A stretch of 64,000 nt of DNA. It comes from Paraburkholderia silviterrae. GTDB taxonomy: Bacteria > Pseudomonadota > Gammaproteobacteria > Burkholderiales > Burkholderiaceae. Below, one piece after another: positions 17,573 through 25,722 of the stretch. How positions within the stretch are numbered: position 1 is the first letter of the stretch; each line of letters opens with the position of its first letter. The notes beneath the pieces are model-generated. The model ran no database searches. It saw nothing but the letters and a program-made list of their open reading frames with translations, and was not told the origin of the DNA. The translations under genes and the position numbers were made by a program. Location: contig NZ_SMRP01000001.1 in the NCBI RefSeq assembly GCF_004353915.1, positions 875,485 to 939,484 of the forward strand. The letters are read 5' to 3'.

Positions 17573-18406
17573 ATGCAACTCGAACTCGCGCAGATCCCTC
17601 TCGTTGACGGCGTCGTCGCGCCCAACCTCGCGCGCACGCTCGACGCGATCGGCAAGCGCCGTGCGGGCACCGACCTGATGGTGTTCCCCGAAGCCACGCT
17701 CACCGGCTTTCCCACGCGCGAGACCGTGCGCGACGTGGCCGAAACGCTCTCTGGCCCCTCGCTCAGCGCCGTGCGCGATGCCGCGCGCCACGCCAATGTG
17801 GCCGTGGCGGTGGGCCTGGCCGAGCGCGACGGCCAGACTTTCTACAATACGACAGTCCTGATCGACGAGCGCGGCGAAATTGCGCTGCGCTATCGCAAGA
17901 CCCACCTGTGGGCGACCGACGTAGGCGTGTTCACGCCCGGCGAGCGCTTCGAGGTCTGCGAATTCAAGGGCATGACCGTCGGCCTCCTGATCTGCTACGA
18001 CATCGAGTTTCCCGAGACCGCGCGTGCGCTCGGCATGCTCGGCGCCGAGATGATGGTCGTCACGAACGGCAACATGGATCCGTTCGGCCCCGTGCATCGC
18101 CGCGCCATTGTCGCGCGCGCGATGGAGAACCAGGCGTTCGCGGCGCTCGTGAACCGCACGGGCGACGGCGACGACAACCTCACGTTCCCCGGCGAATCCG
18201 CACTGATCAGCCCGTTCGGCGACGTGCTGGCCGAGCTCAAGAACGAAGACGCGGTCCTGCCCGTCACGGTGGACCGCGCGCTGCTCGCGCAAAGCCGCGA
18301 GCACTACAGCTATGTGCACGACGCCCGCATCGCGCTGAATCTCGCCGACGAAAACAACGCGCAAGGGCGCCGCACGCTCAACATCCGCCCCCGCACTACC
18401 CGCTAA
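17573..18406 (+). CDS. Carbon-nitrogen hydrolase (nitrilase superfamily)
   Basis: 277 residues with the complete catalytic triad: Glu40 (VFPEATLTGFP), Lys109 (LRYRKTHLW) and Cys141 (LLICYDIEFPETAR). The length and Cys context suit an amidase or N-carbamoyl-amine hydrolase rather than a true nitrilase. The ATG at 17573 follows GGAGA. An APC-type permease follows in the same direction and a LuxR regulator is divergent, so the three genes look like an uptake-plus-hydrolysis unit for an amide or ureido amine. The substrate is not readable. Confidence 0.92.
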   Translation: MQLELAQIPLVDGVVAPNLARTLDAIGKRRAGTDLMVFPEATLTGFPTRETVRDVAETLSGPSLSAVRDAARHANVAVAVGLAERDGQTFYNTTVLIDERGEIALRYRKTHLWATDVGVFTPGERFEVCEFKGMTVGLLICYDIEFPETARALGMLGAEMMVVTNGNMDPFGPVHRRAIVARAMENQAFAALVNRTGDGDDNLTFPGESALISPFGDVLAELKNEDAVLPVTVDRALLAQSREHYSYVHDARIALNLADENNAQGRRTLNIRPRTTR

Positions 18407-18595
18407 ATCGGCGACGCAGCTCTCTCGAGGGCTGCGCTCGCGGTAATAACAATAAACGATTGACGCTCACGAGGCGCGCGCTGCCCTGCTGCTGGGGCCG
18501 CACGCTTGCGTGCGGGCTTCGCACGACCACGCCTCAAGGCAGGTCTTAAAAACCCGCGCAGACAAAACCCGCAGTACTCTGGAGACAACTGCATC

Positions 18596-19969
18596 ATGAA
18601 GCCTTCCTCAACGCCGGCCACAAGCGGCACGAACGGTTCGAGCAGCGCACGCGAACCGCATCTCAAACGCACGCTCGGCCTGCCCTCGGTGCTGCTGTTC
18701 GGCCTCGCCTACATGGCGCCGCTGATCGTCTACGGCACTTACGGCGTGCTCGCCGGCGCGAGCCAGGACACCGCCGCGCTCGCCTATCTCATCGCGCTCA
18801 TCGCGATCGTGTTCACGGCGCTCAGCTACGGCAAGCTCGCGCGCCTGTTCCCCGTGGCGGGCTCCGCCTACACCTACACGCGCAAGAGCTTCAACGCGCA
18901 TCTGGGCTTCATGATCGGCTGGGCCACGCTGCTCGACTACTTCTTCCTGCCGATGGTGATCTGGCTGATCGGCGCGGCCTATCTGAACGCGGCCTTCCCG
19001 CATGTGCCCACGTGGATCTGGATCGTCTCGTTTATCGTGCTCACGAGCGGGCTGAACATTGTCGGCATCGAACTCGCCGCACGCTTCAACATCGTGCTGA
19101 TGATCGTGCAGCTCGGCATTACCGCGATGTTCGTCGTGCTGTGCGTGCACTATGCCGCGGCAGCGGCGGGCCCCGGCGGCCTCATCGCCGCGCAGCCGTT
19201 CTTCCAGCCGCACGTGCCGCTGTCGGCCACGATGGCCGGCGCCGCCATCGCCGCGTATTCGTATCTCGGCTTCGACGCCGTTTCCACGCTCACCGAAGAA
19301 ACCATCGAGCCGGAAAAGAACATCCCGCGCGCCATCGTGCTGATCGCGCTGGTGGGCGGCGCGATCTTCGTGATCGCCGCGTACACGCTGCAGCTCGCGC
19401 ATCCGGGCGCCGTGTTCAAGGACCCCGATTCGGCCGCGTTCGAAATCGCACGCAAAGTGGGCGGCGACATCTTCGTGACGATCTTCCTCGCCGGCCTGAT
19501 CCTCGCGCAGTTCGCCTCCGGTATCTCGGCGCAAGCGAGCGTGGGACGTCTGCTCTACGCGATGGGCCGCGACGAAGTGCTGCCCAAGTCGATCTTCGGC
19601 TTCATTCACCCGCGCTTTCGCACGCCCGCCATCAACATCGCGATTGCCGGCGCCGTCGGCCTGATCGCGCTGAAGCTCGACGTGGCCACGTCCACCTCGT
19701 TCATCAACTTCGGCGCGTTCCTCGCGTTCACCTCGGTGAACCTGTGCGTGATCCGCCAGTACCTCAGCCGCGCGCCCGGCACGCAAGGCTTCGGCGTCTT
19801 CGGCGGCATCGTGTTCCCGCTGCTTGGCGCCATCACGGACATCTGGTTGCTGGTCAGCCTCGAGAAGACCGCGATCATGCTCGGCGTGATCTGGTTCGTG
19901 CTGGGCCTCGCGTATCTCGGCTGGATCACGCGCTGCTTCCGCCGCGCGCCTCCGGAAATGGCCGTGTAA
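18596..19969 (+). CDS. APC-family amino acid/amine permease
   Basis: 457 residues, about 12 membrane spans. The first span has LGLPSVLLFGLAYMAPLIV, followed by SYGKLARLFPVAGSAYTYTRK, both typical of the APC superfamily; span 6-8 features include GFDAVSTLTEETIEPEKNIPR. It resembles PuuP-like amine importers. It lies 189 bases after the nitrilase gene, and that gap may hold its own promoter. The ribosome-binding site is GGAGAC, and its terminator is at 20088. Confidence 0.92.
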   Translation: MKPSSTPATSGTNGSSSAREPHLKRTLGLPSVLLFGLAYMAPLIVYGTYGVLAGASQDTAALAYLIALIAIVFTALSYGKLARLFPVAGSAYTYTRKSFNAHLGFMIGWATLLDYFFLPMVIWLIGAAYLNAAFPHVPTWIWIVSFIVLTSGLNIVGIELAARFNIVLMIVQLGITAMFVVLCVHYAAAAAGPGGLIAAQPFFQPHVPLSATMAGAAIAAYSYLGFDAVSTLTEETIEPEKNIPRAIVLIALVGGAIFVIAAYTLQLAHPGAVFKDPDSAAFEIARKVGGDIFVTIFLAGLILAQFASGISAQASVGRLLYAMGRDEVLPKSIFGFIHPRFRTPAINIAIAGAVGLIALKLDVATSTSFINFGAFLAFTSVNLCVIRQYLSRAPGTQGFGVFGGIVFPLLGAITDIWLLVSLEKTAIMLGVIWFVLGLAYLGWITRCFRRAPPEMAV

Positions 19970-20016
19970 GACAGACTGCCGCTGGCGGCATCCACTCGCG
20001 CCCGCTCACGCGGCGA

Positions 20017-20050
20017 GCACGAGTGCGAGTGTGAGTGTGTGTGTGAGTGG
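20017..20050. repeat. GAGTGT/GT-rich simple repeat
   Basis: Short run of (GAGTGT)n/(GT)n-like sequence in the gap after the permease gene. Low complexity, with no evident function. Confidence 0.5.
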
Positions 20051-20087
20051 CGATGCCGCTCCGCAAGCCGCCGCGTACGGTGGATCG

Positions 20088-20124
20088 AATCGGGCTTTCG
20101 CATCGCGCGAAAGCCCGATTTTTT
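20088..20124 (+). terminator. Intrinsic terminator after the APC permease
   Basis: A perfect 14-bp stem (20088-20101 with 20107-20120) and 5-base loop are followed by a T-run. Confidence 0.93.
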
Positions 20125-20324
20125 ATTCGCAGGTCGCGTGCAGGCGCGGGATTCGTGCGCCCCAGGCGCTTCGGCACGGTGCGTGCGCCGCGTAACGGCC
20201 TGCGCGGTTGCACGATTGCGGGGTCGGGGTGAAACAAGCGTTCGGTCACGCGGACCCGAACCGAACTACAATGCATGCCGTCCTCCGATTTGCAGGCACG
20301 TTCGTCGCCTCGTTAGTACGCACC

Positions 20325-21566
20325 ATGCCCCGTTTTTCAAGAGTTGCCCCGTTCCTGCTGATTTCGCTCGCCGCCGCCCTCAGCGCCTGCTCGTCGACCA
20401 AGCCCGCGTTTCAAGACGACCAGCTGTTGAGCAGCGCCCCGAGCCCGTTCTCGCACGGCTTCAACAACGCCAGCACCGATGCCTGTGAGGCCTCGCGCCG
20501 CGCATTGCTGAGCCAGGGCTACATGACGACGATGACGCGCAACGACACCGTCGACGCCACCAAGAACTTCCAGCCGACGGTCGACCAGCACATCGTCGTG
20601 GAAGTGCACGTGGTCTGCACCCCCGCCGACGCGACGAACACGAGCATGGTCTACGTGAATGCCGTGCAAAACGGCTATACGCTCAAGAAGAGTGCGACGT
20701 CGGCGAGCGTGGGGCTGTCGATTCTCGGGTCGGTCTCGCTGCCGATCCATTCGAACAGCGACGAAATGGTGAAGGTCTCGAGCCAGACGATCCAGTCGGA
20801 CGCGTTCTACAAACGCTTTTTCGATCTGGTGGGGCGCTATCTGAACACGGTCGCGCGCAGCGAGCCGGTGCCGGGCAGCGGCGATATCAAGTCCACGCCG
20901 TTGCCGCCGCCGCTGGAGCCGGACCCGATGCTGATCAACACAGCGGCGCCGGGCGCTTCCGCGGCGCCTGCGGCAGCCGCCGCAGCGGCTGCTGCCGCGG
21001 CGACCGGGGCGGCAGTGCTGCACACCGGCGTGCCGCCCGCGACGCCCGTGCAAGGTTCGCAAGCGGCGGCGCCTGCTGCCGCGGCAAGCGGCGTGCACGC
21101 GGTCTTCCCGGCGTCGCCCGCCTCGCAGGCGACGCTGCTCACGCCGGTCTTGCCAGCGCCGGCTGCATCTGCACCCGCTGCGGCGACGAGCCCGGCTTCG
21201 TCGCCCGCTGCTGCGAGTGCGCCTGCCGGGGCCAATCGTGCCGCGCAGCCGGGCGCGGCTGCAGCGCCGGCTTCTGGGGCTTCCGCAACTCAGGCGGCTG
21301 CGTCAGCCTCCGGCGCTTCCGCAACTCAAGCGGCTGCACCGGCCTCCGGCGCTACCGCGGCTCAGGCGGCCGCGCAGCCCGCTGCGGCGTCGGCTGCCGC
21401 ACCCGCAGCCACCGCAACGGCACCCTCGAGCGCTACGCATTCGGGGACAGCCACTTCCTCGCCGGCACCCGCCGGCGGTACGCAAAACGTCGTGGCGGCC
21501 AACGCGTCAGGAGCGGCCAACGCGCCCGCCTCGAACTCCGCACCGGCCGCAGCCACGACGCACTAA
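20325..21566 (+). CDS. DUF2242 lipoprotein with long Ala/Pro/Ser-rich tail
   Basis: 413 residues. A lipoprotein signal peptide ends LSAC with lipidated Cys22. Residues about 45-195 are the DUF2242 domain (FNNASTDACEASRRALLSQG, then VEVHVVC, SVSLPIHSNSDEMVKVSSQT, FYKRFFDLVGRYL). Residues about 210-413 are low complexity (Ala, Ser, Pro, Thr, Gln), including three 12-residue repeats. The tail would be disordered and may span the periplasm or contact peptidoglycan, as inferred only from composition. Function of the domain is unknown. Two upstream in-frame ATGs exist, but only this start gives a proper signal peptide. Confidence 0.88.
   Translation: MPRFSRVAPFLLISLAAALSACSSTKPAFQDDQLLSSAPSPFSHGFNNASTDACEASRRALLSQGYMTTMTRNDTVDATKNFQPTVDQHIVVEVHVVCTPADATNTSMVYVNAVQNGYTLKKSATSASVGLSILGSVSLPIHSNSDEMVKVSSQTIQSDAFYKRFFDLVGRYLNTVARSEPVPGSGDIKSTPLPPPLEPDPMLINTAAPGASAAPAAAAAAAAAAATGAAVLHTGVPPATPVQGSQAAAPAAAASGVHAVFPASPASQATLLTPVLPAPAASAPAAATSPASSPAAASAPAGANRAAQPGAAAAPASGASATQAAASASGASATQAAAPASGATAAQAAAQPAAASAAAPAATATAPSSATHSGTATSSPAPAGGTQNVVAANASGAANAPASNSAPAAATTH
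21270..21377 (+). repeat. Three 36-bp in-frame repeats in the DUF2242 tail
   Basis: Copies at 21270-21305, 21306-21341 and 21342-21377 encode ASGASATQAAAS, ASGASATQAAAP and ASGATAAQAAAQ. The first two differ at a few bases; the third is more diverged. A likely site of length variation between strains. Confidence 0.85.
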
Positions 21567-21689
21567 GGCCCCACTAAGCGCCCCACGGTGCGCCCACCCG
21601 CGCGCACCGAACAACAGCGCCAGCACACCCGGTTCGGGTGCCTGCCCGGGCATCCGGTGAATGCCCCACAAGCCAGACGCGCGGCGCGC

Positions 21690-22322
21690 CTAGCGCAAGC
21701 CCGCCATCATCGCCCCCATGCCCACCAGCAAGCTCCCCATCAGCCGGTTGACCGCGCGCAGGCGCCGGGGCCGCTGCAGCACATGGCGCAGCCGGTGCGA
21801 GAACAGCGCCATCGACGCCACACCGCCCGCGAACAGCAGCGCGAACGTCGCCGCCAGCACGAGGTACTGCCGGTTCGCGCTCCAGGGCGCATCCGCGCTG
21901 ATGAACTGCGGGAAGAACGACGGAAAGAACAGCAAGGTCTTGGGATTGAGCCCCGAGGTGGCAAACCCGCGCCAGAACAGATCCCGCCGGGAAGTGAGCG
22001 CCTGCTCCGCAGGCTCGGCGCCGGTCTCGCCCCCGAGCGTGCGGCTGCGCCATTGCTTGCAGCCGAGCCATACGAGATAGGCCGCGCCCACCCAGCGCAG
22101 CACGGTAAGTGAGTGTTCACTAATGAGCAGCAGCGAATTCAGGCAGAGTGCCGTGAAAACGAGCTGCAGCAAAACCGCGAGCGTGCCGCCCCAGACGCAA
22201 GGCAGCGCGCGCCGCCAGCCGGCGTGCAGCGCGTGGCTCATCGTAAGTACGTTGACGGGACCGGGGGTATAGACGAGGACCAGCGCGGCGGCGAGAAACG
22301 ACAAATACAGCTGGAGCGACAT
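21690..22322 (-). CDS. LysE-family amino acid exporter
   Basis: 210 residues, about six membrane spans. The N-terminal signature YTPGPVNVLTMSHALHAGWR corresponds to the LysE/RhtB start (TPGP, N), and FWRGFATSGLNPKTLLFFPSFFPQF is the central family motif. It exports an amino acid or a toxic analogue. It is divergent from an Lrp-family regulator, the classic pairing. The reading frame continues upstream of this ATG, but that part is Arg/Pro-rich and not family sequence. A terminator-like hairpin lies inside its long leader. Confidence 0.92.
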   Translation of the reverse strand: MSLQLYLSFLAAALVLVYTPGPVNVLTMSHALHAGWRRALPCVWGGTLAVLLQLVFTALCLNSLLLISEHSLTVLRWVGAAYLVWLGCKQWRSRTLGGETGAEPAEQALTSRRDLFWRGFATSGLNPKTLLFFPSFFPQFISADAPWSANRQYLVLAATFALLFAGGVASMALFSHRLRHVLQRPRRLRAVNRLMGSLLVGMGAMMAGLR

Positions 22323-22383
22323 TTCTGGGAGTTCTGGCGAAAACGTGGTGACGGACGGCGCTTGAGGATCAAAAACCGGCAAC

Positions 22384-22409
22384 AAAAAACCGCGCTTGAG
22401 GCGCGGTTT
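22384..22409 (-). terminator. Terminator-like hairpin in the lysE leader
   Basis: A perfect 9-bp stem (22387-22395 with 22401-22409) and 5-base loop are followed on the minus strand by six T residues. It lies about 60 bases upstream of the lysE start and faces the same way, so it would stop transcripts before lysE. A TATATT -10-like box lies further upstream on the same strand (about 22594). This is either an attenuator or the end of a small RNA of about 200 nt. Confidence 0.7.
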
Positions 22410-22670
22410 CAAATGCCATCTGCCCGATCGGACGTCGCTGGCTGCGTGATGAACGCGCGCAACGCCCAATGGCCGCCGCAGGGTGCAACGGAAACCGGCT
22501 CTGACGGTCCACCGCGGCTCGTGGCTGCGGCGGCGCAGCCCAACGCGAGGAGGTGGCCGCGTGGGTCGTGCCGGGCAAGAAAGCATGGGGAAAATATACC
22601 GGGGATGAGCCTGTAAAGGCTTCCTGTTTTCGGGTAAATGGCCCCTATTTGCGGAATCTTCTTCCGCTAG

Positions 22671-22700
22671 AATGGCAATTCCCTGTAGAGAATTCCATTC
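22671..22700. promoter_or_regulatory. Candidate Lrp-type operator before lrp
   Basis: AATGGcAATTC and GAATTCCATT form an inverted repeat with one unpaired base, immediately upstream of the lrp start and overlapping a TAGAAT -10-like box at about 22668. Position and symmetry suit autoregulation. Confidence 0.5.
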
Positions 22701-22703
22701 ATC

Positions 22704-23186
22704 ATGAGCACCCGCGAACGCCCGCCCAAAACGCTCGACAACCAGGACCGCAAGATCCTGCGTGCGCTCCAGCAAAACGCCCGCCTTTCCAACGCCGAGC
22801 TGGCCGAGCAGGTTGGCATGTCGACCACGGCGTGCTGGAACCGCACGCGCCAGCTCGAAGCCGACGGCTACATCGACGGCTATGTCGCGCTCGTGAACCA
22901 GCGCAAGCTGGGTTTCGCCGATATCGTGATTCTCGAAGTCACGCTAGACCGCCACGAAGACGACGCGCTCGCGCGCTTCGGCTCGGAGCTCGCGGCGCTG
23001 CCCGAGGTGCTGGAGGCGTATCTCGTCTCCGGCGAATACGATTACTGGATCAAGGTGGCCGTGGACGGCACAGCGGGCTACGAGCGCTTCCTGCGCGAGA
23101 AGCTCTATCGCATTTCGAGCATCCGGCATAGCCGCTCGATGTTCGCGCTGCGCTGCATGAAGGACGTGGCGTCGATGCAGGTGTGA
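22704..23186 (+). CDS. Lrp/AsnC-family regulator
   Basis: 160 residues. The N-terminal helix-turn-helix reads LDNQDRKILRALQQNARLSN and LAEQVGMSTTACWNRTRQLE; the C-terminal RAM/ACT-like domain ends with VSGEYDYWIKVAVDGTAGYE. It is divergent from the LysE exporter and likely controls it in response to the exported amino acid. All parts are intact and the length is normal. Confidence 0.94.
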   Translation: MSTRERPPKTLDNQDRKILRALQQNARLSNAELAEQVGMSTTACWNRTRQLEADGYIDGYVALVNQRKLGFADIVILEVTLDRHEDDALARFGSELAALPEVLEAYLVSGEYDYWIKVAVDGTAGYERFLREKLYRISSIRHSRSMFALRCMKDVASMQV

Positions 23187-23244
23187 GCCTGCTCAACGCG
23201 CCACACTAATTAGTTCGGTATCCATATCAAATCTTCCACGTAGC

Positions 23245-23961
23245 TCACGCATCCGGCGAGCGCGCCCCGCTCGCGCGCAGAATCATCTTCACAACCTCTT
23301 CAGTCGTGGCTTCGAAGCTCGCGGCGGAAAGCGCGCGCTTGCCCGCGAGCGCGCGAATCTGCGCTTCGAAATCCGCGTAATGCTGCGTGGTCGCCCAGAT
23401 CATGAAGAGCAGCGTCTTCGGCTCCACCGGCGCGAGCAACCCTTCGTCGATCCAGCGCTCGATCAGTTGCACGCGCGACTCCATCCACGGCTTCACGCGC
23501 TTGAGCAGAATGTCCTGCATGTGCGTGGCGCCGCTGATGATCTCGTTCGCCCACACCTTCGAGCCCAGCGGCCGGCGCCGCGAAAGCTCCATCTTCGCGC
23601 GCACGTAGCCGCCTATCGCGACGACCGGGTCGTCGCTCGCGTCGAAGGTGTCGGCGGCGGCATTCCATTCCTCGAACAGGTCGTCGAGCACGCGCCAGTA
23701 GAGCGCAAGCTTCGTAGGGAAGTAGTAATGCAGATTGGCCTTGGGCAAACCAGCACGCTCGGCGATCAGCGCCGTGCTCGCGCCCTCGAAGCCGCGTTCC
23801 GCAAAAACCGCCTCTGCGCATGCCAGCAAATGCGTTTCGTTCGACGCGCGGATCGACGCCTTGCGGCGCGGCTTGTGCGTTGCATCAGCGTCGTCGCGCA
23901 CGCTCGCAGTCGTGCGCATTGCAAGGTTCGCGGCTGGCGTTTTCGTGTCGTCGTCGCGCAT
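23245..23961 (-). CDS. TetR-family regulator, RutR-like
   Basis: About 238 residues from the ATG at 23961 (a TTG at 23979 is in frame). The TetR helix-turn-helix (about residues 40-90) has AEAVFAERGFEGASTALIAE and GLPKANLHYYFPTKLALYW. The C-terminal domain (SKVWANEIISGATHMQDIL, FMIWATTQHYADF) resembles the RutR group, which senses uracil or thymine. It is divergent from the pyrimidine degradation operon, which fits that role. Confidence 0.9.
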   Translation of the reverse strand: MRDDDTKTPAANLAMRTTASVRDDADATHKPRRKASIRASNETHLLACAEAVFAERGFEGASTALIAERAGLPKANLHYYFPTKLALYWRVLDDLFEEWNAAADTFDASDDPVVAIGGYVRAKMELSRRRPLGSKVWANEIISGATHMQDILLKRVKPWMESRVQLIERWIDEGLLAPVEPKTLLFMIWATTQHYADFEAQIRALAGKRALSAASFEATTEEVVKMILRASGARSPDA

Positions 23962-24305
23962 GGCATTCGGTCCGCTCAAGGATGGAAAGGCGTCGCGCGC
24001 ATCGTCCGCCGCGCAACACCGGTTTCATTGTAGTCATGACGTAAGCACAACGTGCGTATGCACATGACGAACCTCAGGGTAAACCTGCGCGCCGTGTGTG
24101 CGCTTTCACGCACTGCAACATCGATGGCACGCTTTTCGCTCGTAACACCGCATTGAATTCCCGAAGTTTATCGGCTACAACCTGTCCAATCGGACAGGAT
24201 TCGACTAACGCAGTTCAACGGCGTAGACCCACCGGCTCGACGCATGCACCGTAGTAGCGCAATGCGCCCCGGACGATGGCACGAATGCTCAACAGGAGAG
24301 CACGC
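23962..24305. promoter_or_regulatory. Divergent promoter region of tetR and the pyrimidine operon
   Basis: Contains two symmetric elements and no gene. CAGGGTAAACCTG (24075-24087) matches the palindrome before the LuxR gene. CCTGTCC-AATC-GGACAGG (24181-24198) is a perfect 7-bp inverted repeat 108 bases before the operon's first ATG and is the best candidate operator for the TetR protein. Confidence 0.55.
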
Positions 24306-25571
24306 ATGAACACAGTAAGCGAAGCCGCGCTGACCACCGCGATTCACGTGAATGGTCAGCGTCTCTGGGACAGCCTCATGGAGATGGCGAAGATAGGCGC
24401 GACCGCGAAAGGCGGCGTCTGCCGTCTCGCGCTCACCGATCTCGACAAACAGGGCCGCGACCTCATCGTGAAGTGGGCGAAGGAAGCGGGCTGCACGGTG
24501 AGCGTCGATCAGATGGGCAACGTCTTCATGCGCCGCGCGGGCCGCAACAACGACCTGCCGCCGGTGATGACCGGATCGCACGCCGACTCGCAACCCACGG
24601 GCGGCCGCTTCGACGGCATCTACGGCGTGCTCGGCGGCCTGGAAGTGATCCGCTCGCTCAACGACCATGGCATCCAGACCGAGCACCCGATCGAGACGGT
24701 GATCTGGACCAACGAGGAAGGCTCGCGTTTCGCGCCCGCCATGGTGGCGTCCGGCGTGTTCGCGGGCGTGTTCACGCTCGATTACGGTCTCTCGCGCAAG
24801 GACGTGGACGGCAAGACCATCGGCGAAGAACTGCAGCGCATTGGCTATGCGGGCGAGCTGCCGTGCGGCGGGCGCAAGATTCATGCGGCGTTCGAGCTGC
24901 ACATCGAACAAGGGCCGATACTCGAGGCCGAGCACAAGACCATTGGCGTCGTGACCGATGCACAAGGCCAGCGCTGGTACGAAGTCGTGCTCACGGGCCA
25001 GGAGGCGCACGCGGGCCCCACGCCCATGCCGCGCCGGCGCGATGCGCTGCTCGGCGCCTCGCGCGTGGTGCAGCTCGTCAACGAAATCGGCCTGCGTCAT
25101 GCGCCGCTCGCATGCTCGACGGTCGGCATGATGCAGGTGCATCCGAACTCGCGCAACGTGATTCCGGGCCGCGTGTTCTTCACCATCGACTTCCGCCATC
25201 CGGAAGACGAAGTGCTCGCAAAGATGGACGCCGAGCTGCGCGAAGGCATCACGAAGATCGCGGAGCAAGGCAAGCTCGAAGCCCAGGTCGAACAGATCTT
25301 TTATTACGCGCCGGTGCCGTTCGACAAGGCCTGCGTGAAGTCCGTGCGCGCGGCGGCCGAACGCTTCGGTTATTCGAACCGCGACATCGTCTCGGGCGCG
25401 GGCCACGACGCGTGCTATCTCGCGACGGTCGCGCCCACTTCGATGGTGTTCGTGCCGTGCATCGATGGCATCAGCCATAACGAAGTCGAAGACGCGACCC
25501 AGGAATGGATCGAGGCCGGCGCGAACGTGCTGCTGCACGCGATGCTCGAACGCGCCTGCGAGCCTGGCTGA
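24306..25571 (+). CDS. Zn-dependent amidohydrolase, probable N-carbamoyl-beta-alanine amidohydrolase
   Basis: 421 residues, M20/allantoate-amidohydrolase family. Metal-site stretches: GSHADSQPTGGRFDGIYGVL (His and Asp), TNEEGSRF (Glu pair) and ELHIEQGPILE; a late HNE motif occurs in ISHNEVEDA. The ATG at 24306 follows CAGGAGAG. As the first gene of an operon with preT, preA and dihydropyrimidinase, it most likely does the last step, releasing beta-alanine, CO2 and ammonia from N-carbamoyl-beta-alanine. Confidence 0.9.
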   Translation: MNTVSEAALTTAIHVNGQRLWDSLMEMAKIGATAKGGVCRLALTDLDKQGRDLIVKWAKEAGCTVSVDQMGNVFMRRAGRNNDLPPVMTGSHADSQPTGGRFDGIYGVLGGLEVIRSLNDHGIQTEHPIETVIWTNEEGSRFAPAMVASGVFAGVFTLDYGLSRKDVDGKTIGEELQRIGYAGELPCGGRKIHAAFELHIEQGPILEAEHKTIGVVTDAQGQRWYEVVLTGQEAHAGPTPMPRRRDALLGASRVVQLVNEIGLRHAPLACSTVGMMQVHPNSRNVIPGRVFFTIDFRHPEDEVLAKMDAELREGITKIAEQGKLEAQVEQIFYYAPVPFDKACVKSVRAAAERFGYSNRDIVSGAGHDACYLATVAPTSMVFVPCIDGISHNEVEDATQEWIEAGANVLLHAMLERACEPG

Positions 25572-25722
25572 CGCGGCTTAGGCGGCTGACGCAACACGAG
25601 CATCACGAGCATCGCGAGCGGCCATAGAGCCGCGTAGCCAACCCGCTGTTTCCCCACGTACCGGCTGCCGCGCACCGCGCGCAGCCGGCGGACCCGTGTT
25701 TTGCCTCGCAAGGAGCATCCGG

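Noticed and set aside
20017..20050. GT-rich simple repeat as a contingency locus
   Set aside because: It is short, imperfect and outside any gene or promoter that would be phase-switched.
22323..22775. N-terminal extension of the LysE frame as part of the protein
   Set aside because: The upstream 150 residues are Arg/Pro-rich, lack family similarity and include the terminator hairpin; the true start gives the LysE signature at once.
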